Assembly (NCBI GenBank): GCA_012274445.1
Contig: JAAROD010000095.1
Location: 806,001 to 870,000, forward strand
Reading direction: 5' to 3'
DNA length: 64,000 nucleotides
Origin: Sclerotiophoma versabilis
Taxonomy: Eukaryota; Ascomycota; Dothideomycetes; Pleosporales; Didymellaceae
Part shown: in pieces, positions 43,997-56,700 of the stretch
Layout: each line of letters opens with the position of its first letter
Numbering within the stretch: the stretch's first letter is position 1
Notes under the pieces: model-generated
Seen by the model: the letters and a program-made list of their open reading frames with translations, nothing else
Databases searched by the model: none
What the model was told of the DNA's origin: nothing
Program-made: the position numbers and the translations under genes

Positions 43997-46900
43997 TCAG
44001 CCGTAAAGATCCTTCTTCAATGCCTTCCTTCCCTTAGACTGACTAGGACCTTGTGTTTCCTTGAAGTAAGCTTCCATAGTTCGCATGAGCTGCGGTTCAT
44101 CACACTGCAATTGAGAATTAGTAGGAGCTAGAGGTGTCTACAAGGATTCAACACACCGTCTCTGCAGCCTCAGCATGACCTCCTCGTAAATTAGCAGCTT
44201 GGTGCACGCCACGCTTAGCAGCCTCAATGCCTTGAAATTGGTCGAAAAAAGGGTCGTTGCTGTCGTTCGCATCATTTACGGTGTTATTCGAGGTTGAACC
44301 TGTGGTTGCAGTGGCCTGAGCAGTGTCACCAGACCGTGAGGCTTTGGTCATCTCGGCGTGTTCAGCCACCTTCTTCTTCTTTTTATTCTTGCGGTTGTTT
44401 GGCTTCTTCTTTTTTCCTGACTGAGAGTCTGGGGTAGCTATGTCGGACGGTTCATGCGTGTTCATGTGCTGCGCAATTCGCGCCTCGGCTGCAGCAATAT
44501 TCATAGTGGATGCCTGTATCTCTTCCTGGGTCGCAGCTGCGGACATAAGCAAAGACTATGCAGAAGATACAATCGGAAGCTTACCAAGCTGAGTTTCAAG
44601 AGCTGCAATGGCACAATGAGTGGGTTCCTCTTGGTTAACGATGCTGGCTCGGGCAGTCTCGGATTTCAGGGAACTGCTGGCTGCACGGTTCGCGAGATCC
44701 AATTGAATCGCAGCTGTTGACGTTAGATGATACAAAAAGGTCACTGATCGAGCATTACCTTTCCGAGTCTCAAGTTCCGCGATCCGTTGATTTATGACTT
44801 CGAAGTCCTGACCACCATCTCCATTACCAGGTCCTTCGCCGTCCTCGTCCTCGTTCGAACTCATTTCATCTTCCACTTTCGGTAGGTCAGACCATGAGAA
44901 GTCAGAGTCTTCCTCTCCGCCGCATACTTCGTTAATAATCTCATCGTAGTGCTGGATGTCTGTTGCCATGTCGATTGGGCCCATCCATTGTGGGTTTGGC
45001 GACTTGGGACGGAACTTAAGGTCTGGCCAAGCCAGAGGCGTCTTCTTTTTCTTCTTGTTGTTGTTCTTCTTCTTAGCAGAAGGAATTGATCCCTCGGCAG
45101 GGGCAACAGTAGGAATGGACTCTTTCGCGACGCTCAAGGCTTCATTGGCGTCCTCTTGCTTAGAATACTGTGCATCCGGAACCAGAACTATCTTTGGCAG
45201 GTCGACCTTCATTTCCTTTTTGGTCACTGAGTCGGTTTCCTTGGGGACACTGATGGCGCCACTGGTTTGCTTACCATGGTCTTCGCCCTTGTTCCCCACC
45301 GTCGCTGCATCCTTTGCGGTCGATGTGTCTGCTATCTTGCCTTTGCGCTTTCCTGGCTTGTCGCGACTGTCAGTAGCTCCCTTGGAATCTATCGCAGCAG
45401 ACTCTGGCTTCTTGAAGGATGCGCTCGCCGCATTAACTTCTTGGATAAGTACAGAGGGGATCTTGTCTGCAGAAAGAATCGCATTCGTTCCGGCCGACTC
45501 ATCCTTCACTGCGGGCATGGTTTCATCGTTCCTGTCCTTCGCAACGGTATTATTCACCTTTTTGATCCCGCCATCCTCAGCCGTTGTGTTCTCCACAGTA
45601 GCTTTACTCGCTGCAGCTTTCGCGACTTTGGCCTTTTCTGCTTGCTCCTTCTCTTTCTTTTGAGCTCTCTTCTTCTGTTCCTTCTCCTTCTTCGCAAGAG
45701 CCTTGGCCGCTTTGGAAAATGGGTGAAGCGACTCGGTATGCTGGGTTGCAACCTTTTTCAAAGGCTCAGACACAACAGCAGCCGCTGTGAATGGCGGCGT
45801 GTTTTTCTTTGCATCTTTTGAGACATTGATTGCTTTTGATTCGACAGGCGGCATGGTTACTCCGTTCAGTTTTGACGTGGATGGCTTACTCTCTGCTGCT
45901 GCGGGTACTGGAATGTTTCCCAGTGGCATGATGGTGTCTACTGGCTCAGCTTTGGCAGCTGAGACGGAGGTTGTAGGTAGAATATCATCTGTGCTTGGGA
46001 CGGCCTTGGGCACGACAAACGTGGTAGTATGGTTTGCAGTATTAGAACCAGTTCCGGGCCCCACCTTCACATCTAGATCAGTCTGTAATTCTGCTGCCAA
46101 GTGAAAGCTCACTTCGTCCTTCAAATCATCATCAGAGGCTACGTCCCTAGACGTTAGAGAGGTCGTGGGTGCAGGCTCCCCAGCAGTCTCTTCAACTTTC
46201 ATCGGCTTATCAGCAGGGCATTGCTTTGCTGTAATCCCAGTGTGAGGCACAGCCTTGTTCTGAGCCTGCGACTCCAAATGCTTTGCGACAGTGTATTGTT
46301 GCCGGTCTACTGTGGAGCTGGAAGCGTTGTCAGCTGCACCCGGCACGTCCACGGGTCCTGAAGTCACGTCAATCGCACGCCTATCTTCAGCTGCCGTTGG
46401 CGAGAACTCTCTCTCAGTATCCAAAGAAACCTTTTCGCTGGCTTCAGGCTGCTCCGTCTGTTCTTCGTTGATAGAGAGGGTGCTTGGAGCTGAATCCGGG
46501 GGTGGCATATGATCACCGGCTTTGATAGCTTGCTGCATAGCACCAACTGCGATCAATTGTGTAGGCTCAGCATGCTTCTTCTCCTTGATGGGTGAATCCT
46601 GGCGTCTCTTCGGCTTTGCCTTTCGTACCTCGGGACTACCGGCGGCTGATGAACCTTGCTGTGGCTGCTTGCCCTTCTTGTTGTTATGTAGGTCGCTCCT
46701 GGCGTCTTGCGGAGAGTACGACAGGTTTCTGTTGGTTGCAGTTGTTGATGCTGCGTTTTCGCTTCCTTCGTTGTTTGAAGACACGCGATTGCGATACTCC
46801 CGATTATTAGGCTTGCTAGTGTATCGGGAGTAAGAAGAGGTGCCTGCTTCGATCAAATCCCGCGTCGGGACTTCCACTGCCTTCTGAAAGAACCGCCTAG

Positions 46901-49035
46901 GAACTGTAATCGAGACTGGTAGTCCACGGATGGTAGGATTCCGAATAACGAGCGCTTGTTTCGCGATTGCAGCAGTGGGAAACCTAGATTTGTCAGCTTT
47001 GTGTTTTAGAGACCCGACAAATGTGAAGGACCTACGCAACAAATGCATGCTTCCAGCCCTGACTCTGCTGGACGTGTTGAGTGCCTTTCAGATTAAACGA
47101 TGTAGGTTTGACACCAAGCCTGTCATGGAACATGATTTCCAGCTCAGCAACTTGGACATTGTCAGGCAAGCCCTTCACGAAGAGCTCGTTCACGGTGTCA
47201 TTCTGAGGACCAATCCAATCAACGTTGCAGCCATACTCTCGGTCTTCGGTGATAGCGCGGTCGTTTTCAAGTTGAGGTTTCGGCCCAGGGAAGTGGTTGT
47301 TGCCAATGTGCACTAAGCCGGGTCGGTCACTCATGTACTGGTCCTGATATGGTCGGCTGCCAGGATGGGACGTCTTACGCTGGCGGCCATCGTGGTTTTG
47401 AAGGCCGTTATGACTGTACTTCTTGCCACTTAAATACCCTGCAGCCCTGAAAGCTGGATTGTTGCCCTGATATGGATCGTACAAAACGTTGCCGTTTGCA
47501 TGCTGCTGACTGGAGCGACGATTACTTGGGCGTCGAGACTCGATACTATGCGGCGGCATACCTAGGGGATAATACATGTTCGTCATATCTCCCATAGGTA
47601 CGGCATAAGTTATGCCTTGCGAGCCTGAAGGCTGTTGAGGGTAGCCCTGTGTCATTGACGGGCTTTGTACCGTGTGAGGAGGCATCATGTTGGGATGCAT
47701 AGCAGTCTGGGAGTGTGGTTGACCTGCAATAATTCCTGGTGTCGTGGAAACCTGTTCGTAAGCAAAGGGAACCATATCCGGATGGAAACTGCCCATCGGA
47801 TGGTTCGTTGCCATGTGTGCCTGGTTGTACCGTGGTGGCTGCATCATTGCCATGGGGCCAGAATGCTGACGGGCACCAAGTCCTGACGAAACACGAGACA
47901 TGTTCTCGACGTACTGACTTGACGGCATAATTTGGTTGTACGTGCCAGATGCAGAACGCTCCGGTCTGTTCCTAGGCACGCGTAAGGCAGAACGAACCGC
48001 GCTTGAACCGCTCGTCTGATGTCCTGTTATAATTGGTGCCCTGTGTAACATGGGTTCAAAATAGCTGCCACCTGCTATGGGATCAGCGGCATGACCGTTG
48101 GTCGGTGGCGATGTTCGATCTGTATGCAACGCAGGAATCGGCTGTGGGCTGGACATCGAAGCTGCTGGGCCAAGGATACGAGTCGATGCTACAGTATTTT
48201 CAGTCATATTCCGATATCGACATATCTTGCGGCTCGTCTTACTGTTCATCGCAGTGCTGGGCGCAGTAGGCAAGGTCGCTACGACACCGGCTGTCGCTGG
48301 AGCTTCAATGGTGCTATGCAAAACAGGGTCCCTTTTTTCCATGTCCGAGCGCTCAGTAACACTGGCTACCTCCTTGACTGTCAGTTCTCTGCCCTTGACC
48401 ACAAGCATCGTTGTGCGCATGATGTGCGCGACGTGCCAAAGGAAGATAGGAGGATATTCTCGCCTCTCTTCTTCGAGGAAGATCCTGTCCACGACTGAGA
48501 GAGGATTGCTCTTGTCGTAGAGCTCACTCATGTCGCCGCCGACGATAGGTAGGCGTTCAGGGTGCATCTTAGACCAGTCTTGTGCGTACTTTTGCGCACG
48601 AACGGCGTTGTCACACTCAATGAACCGTAGCACTTCCTTACAGAAAGCTCTCGTGTCGAGATGAATATCTTCCTCATCCCAGAGATCGCCAATCGTCCAT
48701 CCGGCTTGCGGAAAGATGCACATGTACTGATAAGGGTACTTGCTGCGCCAGAGGCTTGCAGCAGTGATGACTTCCAGAACCATATCACTGCGCACAACGA
48801 TTGGTACGTATGGCGGACCCTGGAGCTTGCGTGGCACTCGCCTGCCTAGATCTGTGCTGAACATCGCGCTTCCACGACCCAGTTGTGGCTGAACAGTTTC
48901 GGCGGAGTTCAAACAAGGTGAAGTGACAGTCCTGTCTGAACCTGTGGGTAACGCTGTTGGTCGCTCTGAGCCTTGGGGTGCCAGCCCGCTATTCGAGGTA
49001 CCTGCCGCTAGTGGCAGTGAGGGCACGTCGCCCAT
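43997..49035 (-). CDS. Large RRM-domain protein with lysine-rich C-terminus
   Basis: Five exons (47036-49035, 44759-46983, 44585-44713, 44157-44536, 43997-44104) give 1613 residues. An N-terminal conserved block of unknown type covers residues about 65-215 (VPIVVRSDMVLEVITAASLW, then LWDEEDIHLDTRAFCKEVL). A Pro/Gln/Met/Asn-rich disordered part follows. An RRM fold (about 614-695) starts NELFVKGLPDNVQVAELEIM and continues across intron 1 into FPTAAIAKQALVIRNPTIRG; only the splice restores it. The remaining 900 residues are low-complexity Ala/Lys/Glu/Ser with strongly basic Lys clusters. RNA binding is likely; the pathway is unknown. The ATG at 49035 is the first in frame. Confidence 0.85.
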
Positions 49036-49655
49036 GCTTGTAGGAGTAGAAAGAAGTTGATGTAAACGCAAACAGGCTGGGAGAAGAAGTCGAACGACGA
49101 TAGCTTCAACAAGGAAGTTGCATACCGTAGGACGCCGTACACCGGGAGAATAGGAAAGGTCAGAAGCTGCTCACAGGGCAGAAGAACTTGGTGGGAGGGG
49201 AAAAGTGGAAAGTCGGGACTGGTTGTTGACAGGAAGGGAAGCGGCAACCTTGGCAGGCGCAGAGGCATGAGGTGAAGGTGAGGATTCCAGCGCTGCGCGA
49301 CTCAGCTGATCGACTAAGTAAGCTAGGTAAAGTGCTGTTTGAAGGTCGAGGGTGCAACGCTCAGTGAACAATCAGGACAAGAAGGATGAGCTGCGGCAAA
49401 CTAAGCAAACAAATTATATGATACACAAGAATATTTGAGTTGAGAGCTACAAGGATTGGCAAAGAGGCAAGTCACTTAAGCGTTCTGCATGTACCCATTG
49501 CCTAGCTGTCTGTGTTTTCGCAAAGAACAGCGGTGAGGATGCTTGCAGCTCGACATAAGATCAGCAACGCCAAACAGCACAAGAGAGATGACTGAAGAGG
49601 AGTGAATTACCGGCCTCATACGAGATGCTTTCGTTAATCTACAAGCGATGCGCTT
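49036..49655. other. Intergenic region upstream of the RRM gene
   Basis: About 620 bp in tandem orientation. Pyrimidine-rich on the minus strand near the RRM gene start, as expected for a fungal leader. No gene supported. Confidence 0.5.
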
Positions 49656-50210
49656 TTACTTCTTCTCGGCTGAAATGTTCTTCAGCAGACTAAGGATTTC
49701 GGACTCGTTGTCACCAGCAACTGCGGAAATCTGTCAGTAAACTGTGACACTGCAACAATACGTGCGTAGTGAACTTACCGGCCTTGCCCTGGTTCCAGTC
49801 CACGACCAGTGGTCTCTGGAACGAATTCCCATCCGCCTTCAACCGCCTCAGCGCATCTGTCTCATCCTTTGCTCCCTCGATAACCTTTCCAACAGCACCT
49901 GGTCCACCCAGATACTCCAGGATGCTCTTGAGCTGATCTGCTGTGGGAGGTGCTTCTGTCACATCAAGCTCGAACTCGGTTCGCTCTGCTTTGTTCTGTG
50001 CGTCGTGGGAGCTGGCCTGGTCTTCGGTGGCGGTCGCGATAGACTGGGCATTTGCTTGCTTGAGGATGGTGTGTGCACGTAACGAGGCCTGGCTGGAGGG
50101 CTTGTGGAAGAGGGTCACGACGTTCTTTGCGCCGTGCTGCGAAGCCGTCAGCAGTGTTTATCACAGCCAATTGATGAGAGTCTTACCTCGCCGAAGATTC
50201 GTTTAAACAT
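49656..50210 (-). CDS. FMP46-like mitochondrial redox protein (thioredoxin-like fold, DUF1687)
   Basis: Three exons (50187-50210, 49779-50136, 49656-49720) give 148 residues. Exon 1 encodes only MFKRIFGE. The sequence VVTLFHKPSSQASLRAHTIL is the first strand and helix of the DUF1687 fold, FELDVTEAPPTADQLKSIL the second, and RPLVVDWNQGKAVAGDNES the third. Yeast Fmp46 is a putative mitochondrial redox protein of unproven activity. The CxxC of true thioredoxins is missing; no cysteine occurs in the N-terminal motif. Intron borders are GT..AG and preserve phase. Confidence 0.82.
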
Positions 50211-50830
50211 CTTTGTTGGTGAATTGAGAGTACTGGGTTCGTATTTGGAGATGTTTGTTCGATGGTGGAGCTTGGTTAGAGCTTAGGCAGCTGATGAGCT
50301 GAGGCTGGAGGTGACGTAGATCGCTTGGTAGGAGCTTCGTGCCTGAGGCGCACAACTGACCAACCGGATCAGCAACCCCCTCATCCGCCAGACAGGCGCA
50401 TTTATTGCGGGGATATGCACCTTACTTTGACGGTACATCTGAAACGTGAAGCAAATGGTGGCAGTCCAGAGCTCGTGCCTTCACGATCGTCTCTCAGGAA
50501 GATGACACGAAACTCGCAAACACAGAATTCAACAATCAAACTGATAAATCAGGGGAAACAGATGCGGGATAAGTTCGAGTCACAAAAGACTAGATTTCGT
50601 GATGTAGCCATGCAAAAGCCGAATATACATGTACGCCATGAGTATGCCCCATCATCCCAAAGTGTGGGATCTTGTTGCTGCGGGGTGACGTGCCGTGGCG
50701 ACGCCCACCTCATACGGAGATTCCCACTCCCTCTGATCCAGAGTCATAGCCAGCCCGAGGAAACCGAATTCATGACAGAATCATCTAGCTCATCGTGCTC
50801 GTTCCGAACGCCCTCCCATCATCGAGTTGC
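50211..50830. other. Intergenic region between FMP46-like and eS30 genes
   Basis: 620 bp in tandem orientation. A 209-codon plus-strand frame crosses it into the eS30 gene but has no domain and is not supported. Confidence 0.5.
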
Positions 50831-51273
50831 TTACGAGGTGGGGTTAGGGTTCATCTGCGCCATGTCAGCGTTTCGTCTTCACACAAGACAAACATTTCCA
50901 CTGACCTTCCTCTTGCCGCCGGTCATGGTGACGTTGACGAAACGGCGGGTGTAAGTGAGCCTCTTCTTGGCGCGGCCCTTGGGGGTCTTCTTCTTCTCCT
51001 GGGGCTCAACCTATTTCCAGTGTGTCAGCCTTTGTGCCAGCCATCCACAGTCGGTTCTCGTTTGCCATGCGCTGCGCCATCAATATGTTTGTCGGGAAAT
51101 GCGTCGGGTCGGATTGGTGGCGCGATCGTTGTGCATATAGTCAGAAGGGTTGTAGGCTTACCTTGGCTGCAATGTGTTAGCATTCGTCACCCACTTAATT
51201 GACGAAGTTGTGACTTACGAGTCTGAGACTTGACCTTTCCGGCACGAGCGAGGGATCCGTGAACCTTACCCAT
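50831..51273 (-). CDS. RPS30: 40S ribosomal protein eS30
   Basis: Four exons (51219-51273, 51162-51166, 50906-51010, 50831-50854) give 62 residues, the exact size of fungal eS30. The sequence is canonical: GKVHGSLARAGKVKSQT, PKVEPQEKKKTPKGRAKKR, LTYTRRFVNVTMTGGKRK and MNPNPTS. It is a component of the small ribosomal subunit near the decoding site. In fungi the gene lacks the ubiquitin-like fusion seen in animals, as here. Exon 2 is only 5 nt (CCAAG), flanked by perfect TTGCAG and GTAAGC splice signals; without it the frame breaks. The last exon encodes just seven residues plus the stop. High-level expression is expected. Confidence 0.96.
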
Positions 51274-51926
51274 GATTGCGGTTAATGGGTTTGATGAGCT
51301 GGCGACTGTTGGTTCTGTGTGGCAAATCGCACGTTAGCTGTGTTCAACCGTGGGAGTCGTGGATGCGGGCGGTGCGAAGTTGTCCTTGTCGCAGAGTCCG
51401 TATGTATGGTTCGTCGAAGGTGCGTGCGTGCAGGTGGGATACGTACAGATTGGCGGTGCGGTCGTGGGTGTCGATGACTGGCGGCGGCGATGGTGAGGCA
51501 GGAGCGAATTTGGCTGTGTCCTAGTTCCGTAAGCGAGGCAGGTGCGATCACGCGGATTTGCTTGGCACCGATCATCTTATCTGATGGAACGCGCGAACAT
51601 CAAAGTCGACGACGCGCATCGAGAACACCCCGCATCATCAACGAATTTGGCCAACACGATGCTGCACTTTGCTGTGGGTGTGTTGTTGGACATTATCTCC
51701 CTCATGTCCCTGATTTGGGATCATGACTCTTGATCTCGGGCACGATAGCTTGGCCGGCACCCGCCGTCTGCACAGTCGCGTGATGCACGTATCTATCCCG
51801 CTCGAGGCTGTGTTTGGCCTCCTACACCACACTGGTGACTGCCTCACAGTCATTGTCCTGCATATCAGCGTGCCATATCTCTACACTTCTCTTATTCGTA
51901 TAGCATCTTTTCGTTGATTGAGCATC
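51274..51926. other. Divergent intergenic region eS30 / CREG-like
   Basis: 653 bp between divergent start codons. It should contain the strong eS30 promoter, but I did not recognise a specific ribosomal-protein element. Confidence 0.5.
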
Positions 51927-52676
51927 ATGTACTTCTCCACAGCCCTCCTGTCCCTTATCTCTCTAACCTCGGCCACCAACGTCCCACCACCACAGCGTCT
52001 CTTCACGAACCCCGACCAACACGATGCCGGCTTTACCATCCCTACAGTCCACGAGTCTGCCGTCCAAGCGCGCCGTATCCTGCGTCTCGAGAGCATCGGT
52101 ACACTCTCTACAGTCTTCCCCTCCTCCCAACACGCCATCGAGAACCGGCCCTCCGTCGATGGCGCTCCTATCGGTCTGATGGACTATTTTGGCGACTGCG
52201 AGCCAGATTCTGGCAATCCTACCATCCTCGCCATCACCATTGCGACATCTTTCAAGAACGTCGATGCGGGGTCAAACATCACACTGAGCATGCGCTGGCA
52301 CCCTCAGGACAACGTGTGGCGCAGTCCAGCATCCCTACCTCGTTTCTCGCTTGTAGGCCATCTGGAGGACATCAGTGTAGACGAAGCCAGCAAGGCAAGT
52401 CTTACAACATGCTTTGTCAAGTACCACCCTGATGCTGCGTGGTGGCTGCCTGGCAACAGGATCCATGAGAGCAAGTGGGTAAGGCTGGTGGTGGATGAGG
52501 TGTACTGGATTGGCGGCTTTGGAGACCGTGCATACATTGGATGGATTCCTACAAAAGAATGGTACAGTGTGACGCCTGAGGAGATCGAGGCTACTAGGCT
52601 TCCGGGCGAGAAGAAGAGCGGCTGGGGTAGCTGGAGGTCGTGGGTTGGACTTGGAGAGGAGACTCTTGAGTTGTAA
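51927..52676 (+). CDS. Secreted CREG-like protein (FMN-binding split-barrel fold)
   Basis: A single exon of 249 residues. The start at 51927 gives a signal peptide (MYFSTALLSLISLTSATN). The body matches the CREG / pyridoxamine-oxidase-like domain: ESAVQARRILRLESIGTLST, then PIGLMDYFGDC, then LAITIATSFKNV followed by NITLSMRW, and later WVRLVVDEVYWIGGFGDRAYIGWIP. CREG proteins are usually secreted or lysosomal glycoproteins that have lost classical oxidase activity. An N-glycosylation sequon is seen at NIT. The function in fungi is unknown. Confidence 0.84.
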   Translation: MYFSTALLSLISLTSATNVPPPQRLFTNPDQHDAGFTIPTVHESAVQARRILRLESIGTLSTVFPSSQHAIENRPSVDGAPIGLMDYFGDCEPDSGNPTILAITIATSFKNVDAGSNITLSMRWHPQDNVWRSPASLPRFSLVGHLEDISVDEASKASLTTCFVKYHPDAAWWLPGNRIHESKWVRLVVDEVYWIGGFGDRAYIGWIPTKEWYSVTPEEIEATRLPGEKKSGWGSWRSWVGLGEETLEL

Positions 52677-53717
52677 GGTTGGTCTAACAATGATTCGCTG
52701 CAGCAAGCTGGCGGATACAAGCTCAAAACATCGATCCAGATACACACATGAACTTTGCTTGCAAGACATCAAATCGGATTGGAGTTTGGTCGACATCACT
52801 GTCTGCTGAAATATCTACTACATAATCCTCAGAATAAGAAACGAAGATAATCTCACCTCGCCTCTTTCTTGTCATCAATATCGTTGCACAGGCACTTCAG
52901 TTCAGTTTCCTGGTGCCAGTCGGTAGCAAACTGCCTGTCACAGACCGAAACAGAAACAGCAAAGTATAACGTCAAGTCAGCTAAGGAACCGCCAATCTTC
53001 ACAGAGTCAAGCAAGCTCTCCCCTTGCACACTAATGACTTGCGCATGTTGGGTGTCCTTTCTCTTTTTAGACCTTAAGAAAGAAGTACGAAATTGCGGCA
53101 GAGCATAAATGCAGGCAATGTTGTTGCCTCGAAATCATCTCATTACCGCACTGCCATTGTCATGGAGAGCCTGCTCCTCGACTCCAGACCAACGCTCATC
53201 AATTGGGGTTTACACTGCCAACTCCTGATTGTCCTTCCACTTCGTTCATCATGTTGCTGAAAATCGCAGCCAACCAAGTACACAAAGAACTCCTTTCAAC
53301 GTCAGAACTTTGATTAAAACTTCATTGATTATTCATTAGAGCCTGTGGCCGCTCGATCGATGCGAATTTGCTTGAAACCCGGAAATCCATCCCCAATATT
53401 GACTTGAGACCGATGCTAATAGGTACAAAGAAGTCCGGATGAAACACTATACTATGCTCCAACAGGTACCTGGAGCCGGCAGCTGAGGGGTCAGTGAATA
53501 GGTGCTGGGATGGTACTGCTTGGGCTGACCATGTTGTGTAAGGCTGCTCAGGGTATCGTGTACGAAGCCAAACACCAAGACCGTGTATCCAAGCATCCCC
53601 CAGACGTGCTGAACATATGCTCAGGCAACATGCGCCATCGTACGTGGAAGATTATACCACCAACTATCCATGAGACCTGCTTTCCTCAGCGAAAGTCTCG
53701 GTCCTGAAACCCATTTC
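52677..53717. other. Convergent intergenic region
   Basis: About 1 kb between the 3' ends of the CREG-like gene and the kinase gene. No gene, repeat or RNA is supported; composition is AT-richer than the flanks. Confidence 0.5.
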
Positions 53718-56700
53718 CTACTCTAGCACCTCCGTCATCGTCGCCTGTTTCTCGAGGTCCTCCACCAACATGGACTTAGCACGGCACACATCTTCGACAA
53801 TATCGACAACCTTACGGAAGCTCGATGCTGCGCCCCGGATCTGGGTAAATCGGGCCAAGCAAAGGTTAGCCCGACAACCGTGCTCTAGAACGACAAAGAG
53901 CTCGATCACGAAAGACACGGGCTTGATCTTGAGATCTATGCGACAGCAGTGTTAGCGTTCGGTGCTCGCTGAGCTATGGTAGCCGTAGCAAAGAGGGTGT
54001 GCAGTTACATCGGGAAACAGACTCCACCTCCAAAATCTTCACTTGGAAGCAGAAGGCCTGCAAATTCCATCCGCTGAATAAGAAACAAGCAGAGGAAATA
54101 CACTTACGGTTAACCCTGTCTACACGAGCGTTGATGGTGTTGGCCTTACGGTCGAATTTCACGTCGCGAACACCAAAGCGCTGCCAGTCTCGCAGCAAGC
54201 GGACCAGGTCCCCTCGGACTTTACCGCGACCCACATGGAAGCAGAGAGTCTTGGTAGCGGGCTTGATATGCAGGAATCGTGATAGCCAGTTCATCTGCAC
54301 TTCGGGTGGACCGGTGCGGTTCGCCGATTCGCTTGAGTCGGGCCCGATTCCATGATTAGAGAGAATGGATGATGAGCTAGAGTTGACTAGATATGGGTGT
54401 CAATAGCATAAAACTGGAACGGAAGAGCTCACTTACGATCGAGCTCCATGGGACCTTTAGTCTTCTCCTCCTTCTTCTTGCCGAAAAAGCCAAGAAGGCC
54501 CTTTCGCGGGACGCTGTCATTCTTAGTAGCAGTTGAGCCGGTGTTGCGCATTGGAAACTCGCTGACGTTGCTAGCGTCAGATTGCTTCGACGTATGCTTA
54601 GCAGCTTCGTTGTAAGTGCTCAGTGTAGGAGAGGGATCGTTCTTGATGCGATCATCGAGGCCTTGCCAAGCTTCAGGAATCTGCAGTAGAGCCGTCGACT
54701 TCTTGGTCTTGGTCTGATACTCACTCTTATCTTGTTGTTCTTTCTCTTCGTTATTACGACGGAACCAAAGCGACTTCTTCTTCTTGGCGATGGGTTGCTT
54801 TTCTGGCGCTGGGGGAGGCTTGGTATGCATACGTGCGGCCAGCAGGTCTTTCTGCACGTCTTGATAAGATCGGACTGAATTTTGCGCGCTTGGTCCTGGC
54901 CACGGAATGGAAACAGGTATGTCGTTTGCATAATTTGAAGACAGGCTTGCGCCACTGCGCTTGCGGATATTGAGCGGTGCAACGCGGTTCGGTGACTGAT
55001 CTACAACGCGAATTGTTTCTTGCGCTGTCACTGCGCGACGAGCTTGCGGTCTAACCGGGTCAGTGACAGCTCGATAATGGGGGCTATAAGTTATTTCAAA
55101 CCCAGCTCCACCATCGACCTTCACTTCCTCCGGTATAGCATGCAAAGGCGCAATATGCTCTGGGGATCGAGCAGGGGCAGATACCACCCGCTTGCTGTTA
55201 GCAGGCGGAACGATTAGACGGTCCAGGTGTTCAAGCACTTGAGCGAAGTGCTCAGTATTATCATTGTCCTCAATTAGTCGTCGGGCGATGTCTTCTCGTG
55301 TTTCAACAAGCTTTCGGTGAAGGAAAGTATTTGGCGTCTCCTTAGGGATTGGCGGAAGTGGTCGAGACGCAAGCGTGGCTTTCGTTTTTGGAGTGGCAAT
55401 CGTGCTACCGCCTGAGTCTCGGTTTGAGAACGAAGTTGGCGGTGTATCGTAGTTAGAGAAGGTCCCATCTTGATACTTGTCGGTGCGTGTGGTCCTTACA
55501 CTTGAGCTCATGGAGGAACGGTTGAATGCTTCCTCCATGACTTTTCCAAGCTCAGTACTGACCTTACGTGCTTCACTTTGAATGTACTTGCTTGGGCTTT
55601 CAGGTTTTCGCACTCGAAGGCGTGGCACTGCCGTGCTTGCAAAAGTTCTGGATTTGGTTCGAGTAGCAGGTGATGGCTGGATGGTACTCGACCGATACGA
55701 GGATCCATACGATCCGATGGATTCTCGGCGCCGGTCAAAAGATCTCTTTGAAATGTATGGAACCGCACCGGTGTCTGCCGTACTGGCAGTCGCAGTCGAA
55801 CCTCGACGATGCAAGTGCGAGAAGCTCACACCTCGCCTACCAATGCCACCAGCTCGACCCATGACCGGAGGACTACTTGGCCAGTGTGAACTTGCGAGTG
55901 ACGACCGCGAGACAGAGCGCGCATAAACAGATCGCTGTGATGGAGTGGTATGCTTGGACGAGCTGCAAGAAACAGCAGAACCACGCTTAGAGTTCCGCAG
56001 AGCTTGAACACGCAGTGAACTGCCGGTGCGATGACTCATGGCTGTAGTCGGTCGAAGATTATGGCTGCCATTGCTATTCTTGCGACGAACAGTGACGTTA
56101 TGATGTGCAGCCCTATCGGGAAGGATTGGTTGCCTCGAAGCACGAAATGGGTCATAGCTGGCTTCTGACGTGGGTGACTCGAAGAAGCTGTGCTTTGAGT
56201 ACATGTGCTCGTTGTTCAGAATCGAGTATCCAGACCGAGACCGTTGGTGCTTCTGCTTGGGCATCTGCTCAATGTCCTCTTGAGTAGGCGTATGGCGCAC
56301 ATTATGATGATGGTCGCTGTTGGAATGTGCAATCGGATGGTGAGCACTAGGCTGATAATTCTCGAGCTGATCTTGCTGATACTTCTGCAGGGCCGAGTAA
56401 AAGTACTTTTCTTGATTCGCTCTACATGATCGTTAGCTGAATGGCATATGTTGCGGTTGCTGCACTGGTACTTACTCCCTGCTCATGAGGCGCTGGATGA
56501 TGACCTCTTCCTTCTCGCTGTGCCAAAGGGTGCGAAGGTATCGTAAGATCTCTCGGTTGATAGTTGTGCGCTCCAGAGTCTCCCATCTTGCGATCGATGG
56601 CAACGGCCCTGTCCAATAACTGGCTGAAGTGTTTTCTCCAACGAAGTTCAGCTCTTTGCTGTACTTTTGCAGGAAAGGGTGGTTCCAGATATCCTCTAAC

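Noticed and set aside
44956..45663. 235-codon plus-strand frame inside the RRM gene
   Set aside because: It is antisense to the Ala/Lys-rich coding region, which produces hydrophobic shadow frames.
50840..50849. Telomere-like GGGGTTAGGG
   Set aside because: It is the complement of the last codons of eS30 (MNPNPTS); a single unit, not a telomeric repeat.
50325..50954. 209-codon plus-strand frame across the eS30 3' end
   Set aside because: It runs antisense into eS30 exons and has no motif.
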